A stretch of 64,000 bases of DNA from Natronoglomus mannanivorans (GTDB lineage Archaea; Halobacteriota; Halobacteria; Halobacteriales; Natrialbaceae): assembly GCA_025517485.1 (NCBI GenBank), contig JAOPKB010000020.1, positions 23,311-87,310 on the forward strand, written 5' to 3'. Numbering within the stretch: the first letter of the stretch is position 1; each line of letters begins with the position of its first letter. Both the position numbers and the translations under genes were made by a program. The notes beneath the pieces were generated by a model. That model was not told where the DNA came from and made no database searches. It saw only the letters and a list, made by a program, of their open reading frames with translations. Shown here piece by piece: positions 17,126 through 26,358 of this stretch.

Positions 17126-19411
17126 ATGACAGAAACCGAGATCCAGGAACTCGACGAGGACACGGTCGCCCGTATCGCCGCCGGTGAGGTCGTCGAACGC
17201 CCCGCCAGCGCCGTCAAGGAACTCGTCGAGAACAGCCTCGACGCCGACGCCACCCGGATCGACGTCACGGTCGAGGCCGGCGGGACGGACCTGATCCGGG
17301 TCGCAGACGACGGCCACGGAATGTCCGAGGCGGACGTCCGGGCCGCCGTCCGCCAGCACACGACGAGCAAGATCGAGAGCGTCGAGGATCTGGACAGTGG
17401 CGTCTCGACGCTCGGATTCCGGGGCGAGGCCCTCCACACCATCGGCTCCGTCTCGAGACTGACCGTCCAGAGCCGCCCCCGAAATGGAGGGGGCGCGGGT
17501 ACGGAACTGGTCTACGAGGGCGGCGAGATCGTCTCGATCGGCCCGACCGGCTGTCCCGAGGGGACGACGATCGAGATCGCGGACCTCTTCTACAATACGC
17601 CCGCACGACGGAAGTTCCTCAAGACGACGGCGACTGAGTTCGCCCACGTCAACCGCGTCGTCACGCGCTACGCGCTCGCGAACCCGTCGGTCGCCGTCTC
17701 CCTGACCCACGACGGCCGCGAGGTGTTCGCCACGACGGGCCAGGGCGACCTCCAGGCCGCCGTCCTCTCGGTGTACGGCCGTGAGGTGGCGACGGCGATG
17801 ATCGACGTGGACGCCGAGGGCGAACAGACGAACGACGGCGACCTCCCACCCGGCCCCCTCGAATCCGTTACGGGCCTCGTCTCTCACCCCGAGACGAACC
17901 GCTCGAGTCCGGAGTACCTCTCGACGTACGTCAACGGCCGCGCGATCACCTCGAGTGCGATCCGCGAGGGGATTATGGGCGCCTACGACGGACAGTTAGG
18001 CGACCGCTACCCGTTCGTGGTGTGCTTCCTCGATGCGCCCGGCGACGCCGTCGACGTGAACGTCCATCCCCGAAAGCGAGAGGTCCGATTCGACGACGAC
18101 GACGCGGTGCGTCGGCAGGTCGAAGCCGCGGTGGAGGGAGCGCTGCTCGAGCACGGGTTGGTGCGCTCGAGTGCGCCTCGCGGTCGGTCGGCGCCGGCGG
18201 AGACGCGGGTCGAGCCCGAGCGGGAGTCGGAGTCGCTCTCGGACGCGGTTCCGGACGGCACTACTGAACCAGAGCCAGAGCCAGAGCCAGAGTCCGCGGA
18301 GGGGCCGGGGGCCGCCGAGGTCGAGGTTGAGGCCGAAGTCGAGGTCGACACCCAGACCGAGGACTCGAGCCCGGCGTCCGAACCGGAAAGCGAATCGAAC
18401 CCGACGGCGACTCGAGTCGAGGAGACCGAGAGTCGTCGAGAGCACGTCGCCACTTCGGATTCGATCTCGAGGTCACAGCCGACGGCCGATCGGACGGACG
18501 ACTCGGGAGCGAGCGCGAAAGCGGAGGCGAAAACAGAGACCGAGACGAGACCTGAAACTGACGAGGGAGACGACTCGAGCCGCCGGAACGCGAGCGAATC
18601 GGCCGGGCCGGAAACCGAGGGTGGGATCGAGACCGGGGCTGAGGCCGAGGTCGAGGTCGGAGTCGAAACCGAAACCGAGACAGCCGAACAGCGATCCGCC
18701 CGGCAAAACCGACAGCGACGAACGGAGACCGAGCGCAAGTTCACCGAAGCCACCGAACAGCGAACGCTGACGGGGGAGGAGGCGACGACCGACGCCGAGT
18801 TCGACTCCCTCCCGCCGCTGCGAGTCCTCGGCCAACTCCACGATACGTACGTCGTCTGCGAGACCCCCGACGGTCTCGCGCTGGTCGACCAGCACGCCGC
18901 CGACGAGCGGGTCAACTACGAGCGCCTGCAGGAGGCGTTCGCGGCTGACCCGTCGGCACAGGCGCTGGCCTCGCCCGTCGAACTCGAACTCACCGCCGCC
19001 GAAGCCGAAGCCTTCGAACACTACCGCGAGGCGCTCTCGCGGCTCGGGTTCTACGCCGACCGGGTCGACGACCGGACGGTGGCGGTAACCACCGTTCCTG
19101 CCGTCCTCGAGAAGACCCTCGAGCCCGACCGGCTGCGGGACGTCCTCGCTTCCTTCGTCTCGGGTGACCGCGAGTCGGGTGCGGAAACCGTCGACGCGCT
19201 GGCCGACGAGTTCCTCGGGGATCTGGCGTGTTACCCCTCGGTCACGGGCAACATCTCGCTGACGGAGGGGTCGGTCGTCGACCTGCTCCGGGCGCTCGAC
19301 GACTGTGAGAACCCCTACGCCTGTCCCCACGGGCGGCCGGTGATCGTCTCGATCGACGGCCGGGAACTCGAGGATCGATTCGAGCGGGATTATCCGGGTC
19401 ACGGCGGCTGA
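17126..19411 (+). CDS. mutL: DNA mismatch repair protein MutL
   Basis: GHKL ATPase that couples MutS to downstream repair; 761 aa. The N-terminal ATPase (residues 1-340) has KELVENSLDADA, RVADDGHGM, STLGFRGEALHTIGS and YLSTYVNGRAI. The C-terminal domain (from ~590) has the endonuclease motif DQHAADERVNYE and the metal-site CPHGRP near the end, so it is a nicking-type MutL. Between them, residues ~360-575 form a long disordered acidic linker, partly encoded by hexanucleotide repeats (for example four CCAGAG units at about 18270-18293 giving Glu-Pro repeats). The ATG at 17126 is preferred to one 50 codons upstream because the conserved protein begins with IQELDEDTVARIAAGEVVER. Confidence 0.95.
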   Translation: MTETEIQELDEDTVARIAAGEVVERPASAVKELVENSLDADATRIDVTVEAGGTDLIRVADDGHGMSEADVRAAVRQHTTSKIESVEDLDSGVSTLGFRGEALHTIGSVSRLTVQSRPRNGGGAGTELVYEGGEIVSIGPTGCPEGTTIEIADLFYNTPARRKFLKTTATEFAHVNRVVTRYALANPSVAVSLTHDGREVFATTGQGDLQAAVLSVYGREVATAMIDVDAEGEQTNDGDLPPGPLESVTGLVSHPETNRSSPEYLSTYVNGRAITSSAIREGIMGAYDGQLGDRYPFVVCFLDAPGDAVDVNVHPRKREVRFDDDDAVRRQVEAAVEGALLEHGLVRSSAPRGRSAPAETRVEPERESESLSDAVPDGTTEPEPEPEPESAEGPGAAEVEVEAEVEVDTQTEDSSPASEPESESNPTATRVEETESRREHVATSDSISRSQPTADRTDDSGASAKAEAKTETETRPETDEGDDSSRRNASESAGPETEGGIETGAEAEVEVGVETETETAEQRSARQNRQRRTETERKFTEATEQRTLTGEEATTDAEFDSLPPLRVLGQLHDTYVVCETPDGLALVDQHAADERVNYERLQEAFAADPSAQALASPVELELTAAEAEAFEHYREALSRLGFYADRVDDRTVAVTTVPAVLEKTLEPDRLRDVLASFVSGDRESGAETVDALADEFLGDLACYPSVTGNISLTEGSVVDLLRALDDCENPYACPHGRPVIVSIDGRELEDRFERDYPGHGG

Positions 19412-19461
19412 GCGGGGGACTTCTCGAGTTCGCGTCTTCGGTGTTCGGTGTTCGTGTGTAG

Positions 19462-20745
19462 TCACCAGCCCTCGCGACGCGAGTGTACCCAGAGCCAGAC
19501 CGCACAGACGAGCGCGACGAGCGTCGCCGCGGTCGCGATGGCGAAGGCCACCCGATATCCCGCGGGCGTGTAGACGCGAGCGCCGGCGACGACCTCGCCG
19601 GTCCAGTAGGCGTCGAGCGCCCACCCCATCAGCGTGGGGAAGACGGCCGCACCGAAGAAGGCCGCGCCGTTGATCGTCCCCGTGGAGACGCCGCTGGCCT
19701 CGCTCGGGTGGCGTTCCTTGACGACGGCGTAGCTGAGCACGAACGCGCCGAGCAGGACGCCCGCCGCGAAGTAGACGACGGCGACGACCGCCAGCGGCGG
19801 CGCACCGAGGACGGCGACGGTCCCGAGCGCGAGGACGTAGCAGACGCCACCGACGACCATCAGGTCGGTCCGGCGCTCGAGGCGGTCGGACAGCCAGCCG
19901 ATCGCCGGCGGGCCGACCACGAGGCCGACGCTGCCCAGCAGCGTGAACGTCGAGGCGTAGGTCACCGAGACGCCGTAGGTCTGGACGACGTAGGGGACGC
20001 CCCACAGCCCGAACAGGGTGAGGTTCAGCCCGGACGTACAGAACAGCAGGACGCTCACGACCCACGTCCAGGGATCCCGGAGGACGGTCGCCGTGTGGCC
20101 CCGCAACTCCCCGAGCGTGAGCGTCGGCTGCTCGGGAACGTCCTCGAGTGGTTCGAACCCTGCATCTTCGGGCGTGTCGTGGACGACTGCGAACGCGACG
20201 GCCGCGAACGCGAGTCCGAAGACGCCGAGGGCGGCGGTCGTCGTTCGCCAGCCGCCGACGTCGACGGCGACCGCGAGCGGCGTCGTCGCGAGGATGCCGC
20301 CGATTCCCGAGACTGCGAAGGTGAGTCCGCTCATGGTCGCGAACTCGTCGGCGCGGTACCAGTTCGCACAGAACCGCAGGATGCAGACGAAGACGACGCT
20401 GCCGCCGAGGCCGACGAGTCCGCGGGCGACGAGCGCCGACGGATACGTCGTCGCGAGCGCGAACCAGATCGCACCGGCGTTCATCACGACCGCACCCACC
20501 GCCGCGGTTCGACGAGGTCCGATCCGGTCGGCGAGGACGCCCGTCGGGATCTGCATGATCGCGTACACCCAGAAGAAGACGGCGTGCAAGGTACCGAGTT
20601 GAGCGCCGGTCGTCCGAAACGCGGCCATCAGATCCGCCGCGAGGACCGCCGTCGAGAGGCGGTAGATGTTCACCAGCAAGAAGACGACTCCGAGGGTCCC
20701 CCACAGTACCCACCGAACGGCGAGGGGATCGGTTCGGAGCCGCAT
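19462..20745 (-). CDS. MFS transporter
   Basis: About 427-aa secondary transporter with 12 predicted membrane helices. The loop 2-3 signature of the major facilitator superfamily is visible (GVLADRIGPRRTAAVGA), repeated in weaker form after helix 8 (GWLSDRLERRTDLMVVGG). Substrate is not evident. The frame extends 56 codons upstream, but that part is Arg/Ser-rich and unlike a membrane protein; the ATG before RLRTDPLAVRWVLWG is chosen. Convergent with mutL and divergent from rtcA. Confidence 0.85.
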   Translation of the reverse strand: MRLRTDPLAVRWVLWGTLGVVFLLVNIYRLSTAVLAADLMAAFRTTGAQLGTLHAVFFWVYAIMQIPTGVLADRIGPRRTAAVGAVVMNAGAIWFALATTYPSALVARGLVGLGGSVVFVCILRFCANWYRADEFATMSGLTFAVSGIGGILATTPLAVAVDVGGWRTTTAALGVFGLAFAAVAFAVVHDTPEDAGFEPLEDVPEQPTLTLGELRGHTATVLRDPWTWVVSVLLFCTSGLNLTLFGLWGVPYVVQTYGVSVTYASTFTLLGSVGLVVGPPAIGWLSDRLERRTDLMVVGGVCYVLALGTVAVLGAPPLAVVAVVYFAAGVLLGAFVLSYAVVKERHPSEASGVSTGTINGAAFFGAAVFPTLMGWALDAYWTGEVVAGARVYTPAGYRVAFAIATAATLVALVCAVWLWVHSRREGW

Positions 20746-20872
20746 TCGTCTCACCCTCTCCTCCTCGTCGAGCGACCGAAAACCTTGACCAAGCGGAAAT
20801 CGCCGTCGTCGCGACTCCGACGACTGGACGTCGAATCGGACGGGTGCTCGAGGGAGTCGCCGCCGCAACGAC

Positions 20873-20932
20873 GAGGGAGACACTGACAATCCTCGAAACC
20901 GAGAGGGAGACACTGACAGTCCTCGAGAACGA
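20873..20932. repeat. 30-bp tandem repeat, two copies, just upstream of rtcA
   Basis: Two adjacent 30-bp units (20873-20902 and 20903-20932) differing at a few bases, each holding GAGGGAGACACTGACA. The second ends 10 nt before the rtcA ATG, so it lies in the expected promoter or leader. The frame is open through it (10 codons per unit), but the conserved rtcA protein starts after it. Confidence 0.75.
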
Positions 20933-20942
20933 GACGACGACC

Positions 20943-22001
20943 ATGCACGAACTCGACGGTTCGGACGCCGGCGGCCAGTTCCTCCGGACGGCGCTCTCGC
21001 TGTCGGCGGTTCGCGGCGAGGCGGTCCGCCTCGAGAACGTCCGCGGCGGACGGTCGAATCCGGGACTCCGGCCGCAACATCTGGCGGTCCTCGAGACGCT
21101 GGCCGAAATCTGCGACGCGGACGTCTCGGGGAACGAACTGGGTGCGGAGACGGTCGCGTTCGATCCCGGTGCCGTCACCGTCACCGGCGGCCAGTACAGC
21201 GTCGAGATCGACACCGCCGGGAGCGTGACGTTGCTGTTCGACGCCCTGCTGCCGCTGGTGACCCGCCTCGAGTCGCCGCTTTCGGTGACGGCAACTGGCG
21301 GCACCGACGTGGCGTGGTCGCCGCCGATGGACTACTACCGATACGTGAAACTGCCGCTGCTGCGTCGGTTCGGCCTCGAGGCGGCCGTCGAACTCGATCG
21401 ACGGGGGTTCTATCCGACGGGTGGCGGACGGGCGACGCTTCGGCTCTCGCCGTCGACGCTGGCGCCGATTCGTCTGGGGGAGGAGAGACGGACAAATCCG
21501 GAACCGGACTACGTCCGCGTCTACTCCACGGAGGCCGCGGCGCTCGCCGATAGCGACGTTGCATCTCGGCAAGCTGGCGGGGCACTCGAGGCGCTTTCAC
21601 GCGCACTCGGGGACCACGACCACGACCACGACCACGATCTCACCGTTCGCGACCGTGTCGAAACGACCGCCGAGAGCGCCTGTCCCGGCTCGGCGGTCGT
21701 GCTCCGGATCGACGGCTCGAACACCATCGCGGGGTTCACTGCGTTAGGCGAACCTGGAAAACGCGCCGAACGCGTCGGCGAAGAGGCCGCCGACGCCGCG
21801 AAGCGGTTTCTCGCGAGCGACGCGCCGGTCGATCGGCACATGGCCGACCAGTTGCTCGTCTTCCTCGCGCTCGCGGGCGGACGAGTGAAGATTCCGACGG
21901 TGACGGATCACGTCGACTCGAGTCTGGCGTTGCTCGAGTCGATGGGGGACGAACTGATCGTGGATCGGGAAGAGCTGGTGGTCTCGAGGGAGAACGCGTG
22001 A
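20943..22001 (+). CDS. rtcA: RNA 3'-terminal phosphate cyclase
   Basis: ATP-dependent enzyme that converts RNA 3'-phosphate ends to 2',3'-cyclic phosphate; 352 aa. Family features are the start LDGSDAGGQFLRTALSLSA, ENVRGGRSNPGLRPQHLA, DRRGFYPTGGGRATLR, and the C-terminal RHMADQLLVFLALAGG, whose His is the adenylation site. An insertion of alternating Asp/His near residues 222-229 (encoded by GACCAC repeats) sits in a variable loop. Start chosen at MHELDG, where family similarity begins. No rtcB is present in the window. Confidence 0.92.
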   Translation: MHELDGSDAGGQFLRTALSLSAVRGEAVRLENVRGGRSNPGLRPQHLAVLETLAEICDADVSGNELGAETVAFDPGAVTVTGGQYSVEIDTAGSVTLLFDALLPLVTRLESPLSVTATGGTDVAWSPPMDYYRYVKLPLLRRFGLEAAVELDRRGFYPTGGGRATLRLSPSTLAPIRLGEERRTNPEPDYVRVYSTEAAALADSDVASRQAGGALEALSRALGDHDHDHDHDLTVRDRVETTAESACPGSAVVLRIDGSNTIAGFTALGEPGKRAERVGEEAADAAKRFLASDAPVDRHMADQLLVFLALAGGRVKIPTVTDHVDSSLALLESMGDELIVDREELVVSRENA

Positions 22002-22136
22002 CCGGTGCCGTCGTGATGCGGTGGTCGGCGGAGACGTCTGTGGTCTGTGCTTCGAGGACGACGGGAGAGCGGAGATCCGACAGAACCAGTCGAGACGGTG
22101 ACCGAGACTCGAGCGAGTCGATACCGAGTATGGTAC

Positions 22137-22146
22137 GACTTATACC
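22137..22146 (+). promoter_or_regulatory. Candidate TATA box with flanking dyad upstream of kdgK
   Basis: CTTATACC-like box about 80 nt before the kdgK ATG. It lies inside an imperfect inverted repeat (GGTA ... TACC, about 22132-22146). This predicts a leader of ~50 nt and possible repression at the TATA box. Visual evidence only. Confidence 0.35.
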
Positions 22147-22221
22147 AAACCCGTCCGTTTGACGACGTATGATCGATTCACGGCCCACCGAAGCCGGAAC
22201 AGGGACGGAGGGAAGAGACCG

Positions 22222-23175
22222 ATGAGCGACCTCGTCACCTTCGGCGAGACAATGTTGCGACTGTCACCGCCGATCAACGAGCGAATCGAAGCGGCGACCG
22301 AATTCGAGGTCCGTGCCGCGGGTGCAGAGAGTAACGTCGCAATCGCCGCCGAACGACTGGGCGCGACGGCGACGTGGACCTCGAAGCTCCCGAACTCGCC
22401 GCTGGGCCGACGCGTCAACGCCGAACTCAACCAGTACGGGATCGACACCGACGTCATCTGGAGCGAGGAGGGACGCCAGGGAACCTACTACCTAGAGCAC
22501 GCGGGCAAGCCCCGCGGGACGAACGTCATCTACGACCGCGCGGACGCCGCGGTGACGACCGCCAAACCCGAAGAGTTCGACCTGAACCTGCTCCAGGACG
22601 CCCGCGTCTTCTTCACGTCGGGGATCACGCCCGCGCTCTCGCCGACGCTGCGGGACACGACCGCGAAGTTGCTTCAGGCGGCCCAGCAAGGCGGGACGAC
22701 GACGGCCTTCGATTTCAACTACCGGAACAAACTCTGGACGCCAGAGGAAGCTCGAGACACGCTGACGAAGCTGTTTCCGGGCATCGACGTCCTCGTCATC
22801 GCTGCTCGCGACGCCCGCACGGTCCTCGGCTACGAGGGCGACCCCCGTCAGCTCGCGCACAAACTCGGCTCGCAGTTCGACTTCACCACCGTCGTCGTCA
22901 CCCGCGGTGACAAGGGCGCGCTCGCCTGGCACGACAACGTCGTCCACGACCACGACGCCTACGAGACCGACACCGTCGACCCCATCGGCACCGGCGACGC
23001 CTTCACCGGCGCCTTCATCGCTCGCCGACTCGCCGGAAACGACGTTCCCAGAGCGCTCGAGTACGCCGCCGCGACCGCGGCGCTCAAGCGGACGATTCCG
23101 GGTGACATCGCGCTGGTCACCAAGGAGGAAGTCGAGGCGGTCGTCTCGGAGAACAACGACGAGATTTCGCGGTAG
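22222..23175 (+). CDS. kdgK: 2-keto-3-deoxygluconate kinase (PfkB family)
   Basis: Phosphorylates KDG to KDPG in the semi-phosphorylative Entner-Doudoroff pathway; 317 aa. Start LVTFGETMLRLSPP and the AAGAESNVAIAAERLG sugar-binding Gly motif are typical of KDG kinases. Substrate contacts lie around GTYYLEHAGKPRGTNVIYDR, and the PfkB signature DPIGTGDAFTGAF contains the catalytic Asp. Protein similarity begins at MSDLVTFGE; an ATG 21 codons upstream is rejected. It completes the route from mannonate (uxuA) and is also the normal glucose-route kinase of haloarchaea. It stands alone between rtcA and a flavoprotein gene. Confidence 0.9.
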   Translation: MSDLVTFGETMLRLSPPINERIEAATEFEVRAAGAESNVAIAAERLGATATWTSKLPNSPLGRRVNAELNQYGIDTDVIWSEEGRQGTYYLEHAGKPRGTNVIYDRADAAVTTAKPEEFDLNLLQDARVFFTSGITPALSPTLRDTTAKLLQAAQQGGTTTAFDFNYRNKLWTPEEARDTLTKLFPGIDVLVIAARDARTVLGYEGDPRQLAHKLGSQFDFTTVVVTRGDKGALAWHDNVVHDHDAYETDTVDPIGTGDAFTGAFIARRLAGNDVPRALEYAAATAALKRTIPGDIALVTKEEVEAVVSENNDEISR

Positions 23176-23402
23176 TCACGGTTCGGCGCGATCGGTCTCG
23201 TTTCGTCTCGTTTCGTCTCGATTCTGTTCTCTCGATCCCGACCGTCAACTCGACTCCGCCACAACCCCCCACCCTCGAGTGCGGTCAGTAACCTACCGAC
23301 ACCACTCGTTGGCGACGGATCCGGATTGCAGCCCGTCACTGGCCTGATCGTGTCAAACACGACCGGACGAACGCCTTTTTCACTCGAGACCGAACGTCCG
23401 GT

Positions 23403-24902
23403 ATGGTTCACGTCGCGGTCGTCGGTGCGTACGGAAGTGCGGGTGTCGCTGTCACCGAAGAGTTACTCCAGAGCGACCTCGAGGACCTCGAGGTAACGCT
23501 GATCGACGACGGCGATCCCGGCGGCGGACTCTGTATTCTTCGGGGGTGTATGCCCTCGAAAGACGTCCTCTCTGCGGGCGAACACCGGTATCAGGCGCGC
23601 CACGACGACCGTCTCGACGGAGTCCCCGAGGTCGACTGCGAGGCGATCGTCGAACGGAAAGACGAACACGTCCAGCAGTTCGCCGCCCACCGCCGCGAGA
23701 CGGTCCACGCGTTCGCCGACCGCGAGAACGTCGAGTTGCTCCGCGAAACGGCGCGGTTCGTCGACGATCGCGTGCTGGCAGTTGGCGACCGCGAACGCGA
23801 GCGTGAACTCGAGCCGGATTACGTCGTGATCGCGACCGGCTCCGTGCCGAACGTCCCCGATCTACCGGGGATCGAGGACGTAGCGGTCGCGACGAGCGCC
23901 GACGTTCTCGACGCGACTGAGTTCCCCGATTCGGGCGTCGTCATGGGCTTTGGCTACATCGGACTCGAGCTCGCGCCCTACCTGAGCGAGGTCGGTGGCA
24001 TGGATATCACGGTGATCGAACACGGCGATCATCCACTCGAGGAGATGGAATCCGAGTACGGCGAGACGATCCTCGAGCTCTACCGCGAGCACTTCGACAT
24101 CGAGATCCTGACGAACGCCGACGAACGGCGCGTCGAGGCGACTGACGACGGCGGGGTCCGGTTGACCCTCGATAGCGAGCGAGACGAGGGAGACGAGAGT
24201 GACGGGAGCGCCAACCGTGACGACGAGACGGTCGAAGCCGACCGGCTCTTCGCCTTCACCGGCCGAAATCCGAACCTCGAGGGGCTCGGCCTCGAGCACA
24301 CCTCGCTCGAACCCGAGACGGGGTGGGTCGACGCGACGATGCAGGCCCGCGACGACGAACGGGTCTTCGTCGTCGGCGACGCGAACGGGCGCGAGCCGAT
24401 CCTCCACGTCGCCAAGGAACAGGGCTTCGCAGCGGGCGAGAACGTCGTCCGCCACGCTCGAGGTGAGGCCCTCGAGCCCTACGCGAACGTCCCTCACCAC
24501 GTGATCTTCTCCGGGATGGGCGTCTACCCCTTCGCTCGGCTGGGTCACACGCCGGCGACGGTCGCGAAAACGAAGATGGACGCGGTCGTCGTCACGCGCG
24601 AAGCGAGCAGCGACGGCGTGTTCGCGACGAAGAACCACCCGGAGGGACGGGCGACGCTGGTCGTCAGCGAGGCCGACGGGAGCGTACTGGGATATCAGGG
24701 GCTGCACTATCACGCCGACGTGATGGCCAAGACGATGCAGGTCCTCGTCGAGATGAGTCTCGACGTCCGCGAGATTCCACGGCGTGCGTACCACCCGACT
24801 ACGCCCGAAATCCTCGACGGGCTGATCCGCGAGGCGTGTGCCGAACTGGGCGAGTCCCAACACTGCGTCGGCGAACCCGAATCGCCAGATATCGGGTTGT
24901 AG
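23403..24902 (+). CDS. FAD-dependent pyridine nucleotide-disulfide oxidoreductase (class I)
   Basis: Flavoprotein of 499 aa related to dihydrolipoamide dehydrogenase and mercuric reductase. Redox-active Cys pair in GGGLCILRGCMPSKDVL (C-x4-C, near residues 43-48), ATGSVPNVPDLPG, NAD-binding GFGYIGLELAPYLSE, FVVGDANGREPILH (second FAD contact), and the C-terminal dimer domain with the YHPTTPEIL His-x-Thr motif. The usual N-terminal Gly-x-Gly-x-x-Gly is altered to GAYGSAGVA. An acidic insertion (residues ~262-275) lies in the NAD domain. Exact substrate unknown; no E2 or E3-binding partners are nearby, so it is unlikely to be the main lipoamide dehydrogenase. Confidence 0.85.
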   Translation: MVHVAVVGAYGSAGVAVTEELLQSDLEDLEVTLIDDGDPGGGLCILRGCMPSKDVLSAGEHRYQARHDDRLDGVPEVDCEAIVERKDEHVQQFAAHRRETVHAFADRENVELLRETARFVDDRVLAVGDRERERELEPDYVVIATGSVPNVPDLPGIEDVAVATSADVLDATEFPDSGVVMGFGYIGLELAPYLSEVGGMDITVIEHGDHPLEEMESEYGETILELYREHFDIEILTNADERRVEATDDGGVRLTLDSERDEGDESDGSANRDDETVEADRLFAFTGRNPNLEGLGLEHTSLEPETGWVDATMQARDDERVFVVGDANGREPILHVAKEQGFAAGENVVRHARGEALEPYANVPHHVIFSGMGVYPFARLGHTPATVAKTKMDAVVVTREASSDGVFATKNHPEGRATLVVSEADGSVLGYQGLHYHADVMAKTMQVLVEMSLDVREIPRRAYHPTTPEILDGLIREACAELGESQHCVGEPESPDIGL

Positions 24903-24930
24903 ACGCGTGTTATCTTACGTCACAGAAACC

Positions 24931-24940
24931 TTATGATTAA
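24931..24940 (+). promoter_or_regulatory. Candidate TATA box of hsp20
   Basis: TTATGATTAA centred about 29 nt before the hsp20 ATG, preceded by a purine-rich BRE-like stretch (CAGAAACC). Confidence 0.55.
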
Positions 24941-24963
24941 TCGTGTTCTATAGTGGTGCGATC

Positions 24964-25482
24964 ATGAGATCCTTCGACGATATGAACCGTCTGTTCCGTG
25001 AGATGGACCGCACCTTCGACCAGTTCCGTGCGTCGTGGTGGAACGAGTACGCCGCTCCCGGCCTCGAGTCGGCCAGTCCCAGCTCCGCCTCCGCTCTCGA
25101 GGGCAGTGGTGATATCGGAGACGACCACGAGGCCAGACACGCGTACAGCCCAACGCTCGAGTTCGGCGGCGACACGACCGTCAGCCTCGAAGAGGAGGGT
25201 GACGCCTACCGGTTCGTGATGGACATCCCGGGCTTCGAGAAGGAAGACATCGACCTCACGCTCGACGACGGAATCCTGTCCGTCCGCGCCCGTCGCGACG
25301 TCGAGGAGGAGTCGGACACCTATCACACGGCCGGGAGTCGGCGAGTCTCCCGCCAGATTCCGATCCCCAAAGAACTCGTCCTCGAGGACGTTACCGCCAC
25401 CTACCGAAACGGGGTTCTCGAGGTCCACCTGCCCATCGTCGAGGCCGAACGGGACTCGAGTCACCGGATCGACATCGAGTGA
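24964..25482 (+). CDS. Small heat shock protein, Hsp20/alpha-crystallin family
   Basis: ATP-independent holdase of 172 aa. N-terminal arm RSFDDMNRLFREMDRTFDQF, an acidic variable segment, then the alpha-crystallin domain (residues ~60-155) with DAYRFVMDIPGFEKEDIDLTL-type strands, LSVRARRDVE, RQIPIPKEL and the conserved YRNGVLEVHLPI end. The start ATGAGATCC fits family N-termini and TATA spacing; seven codons upstream are rejected. Confidence 0.92.
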   Translation: MRSFDDMNRLFREMDRTFDQFRASWWNEYAAPGLESASPSSASALEGSGDIGDDHEARHAYSPTLEFGGDTTVSLEEEGDAYRFVMDIPGFEKEDIDLTLDDGILSVRARRDVEEESDTYHTAGSRRVSRQIPIPKELVLEDVTATYRNGVLEVHLPIVEAERDSSHRIDIE

Positions 25483-25646
25483 GTGACTGATCGGTCCCGC
25501 TGACCGCGTCCCGTCTCGGGCGTCTCCATCGGCCGTTCGGACCCAAACTCAAATCTCGTCGCGTTCGACAACGATCACGGGCTCGAAACCCGTTTCTTTC
25601 ACACGCCGGCCCGAATCTTTTCCCACTCAGCGATGTTTCTCCTGCA

Positions 25647-26321
25647 ATGAGTATCGTTGCCGAGTTCACGATCGGCGCGGACGGGTTCGCACTCGCGGAG
25701 ACGTTTCGGGCGGTCCCGGACGCACGGATCGAAGCCGAACGCGTCGCGACCCACAGCCGCGAGTGGGTGATGCCGTTTTGCTGGATGGCCGGCGGCGACG
25801 AGGCGGCGTTCACCGACGCCCTCGAGAACGATCCAACCGTCGATCGCTGTCAGATCGTCGAAACCACCGACGAGACGACGCTATACAACATCCGCTGGGC
25901 CGACGAGGTCGGATCGCTGATCGACGAAATCATCGACCAACACGGCATCGTCCTCGAGGCCTCGGGCGGAGACGGAGCGTGGTTCTTTCGGCTTCGGTTT
26001 CTCACCCGCGCCCAACTGAGTGACTTCCAGGCCCACTTCAACGAGCAGGGGCCGGAATTCGAGGTCCACCGGATCATCGAACCCTCCGAGCCCCGCCAGC
26101 TCGAGTACGGGCTGACCCCCGACCAACTCGAGGTCCTCCGGCTCACGCTCGAGCAGGGATACTTCCGGGTCCCGCGAGAGACCTCCCTCGCCACGATCTC
26201 GGACTCACTCGGCATCTCGCAGAACGCGACCTCACAGCGAGTGCGTCGCGGGCTCGAGGCACTGCTCGAGAACACACTCGAGATCAAAGGCGACGGGGAG
26301 CGTATCGGACGGAATCCGTGA
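25647..26321 (+). CDS. HTH-10 (bacterio-opsin activator type) transcriptional regulator
   Basis: 224-aa haloarchaeal regulator. N-terminal ~150 residues form the BAT-associated sensing domain (FTIGADGFALAETFRAVPDA start; GDGAWFFRLRF). The C-terminal HTH-10 domain begins LTPDQLEVLRLTLEQGYFRV and continues SLATISDSLGISQNATSQRV. No bop genes are nearby. Single gene; its target cannot be inferred. Confidence 0.88.
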   Translation: MSIVAEFTIGADGFALAETFRAVPDARIEAERVATHSREWVMPFCWMAGGDEAAFTDALENDPTVDRCQIVETTDETTLYNIRWADEVGSLIDEIIDQHGIVLEASGGDGAWFFRLRFLTRAQLSDFQAHFNEQGPEFEVHRIIEPSEPRQLEYGLTPDQLEVLRLTLEQGYFRVPRETSLATISDSLGISQNATSQRVRRGLEALLENTLEIKGDGERIGRNP

Positions 26322-26358
26322 CTCGAAGAGGGGCGATCGACCGGCGGCCGGTCGGTCG

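Noticed and set aside
18473..21304. A 943-codon minus-strand frame crossing mutL, MFS and rtcA
   Set aside because: It crosses three well-supported genes in other frames and is composed of Arg/Ser/Pro-rich text without motifs.
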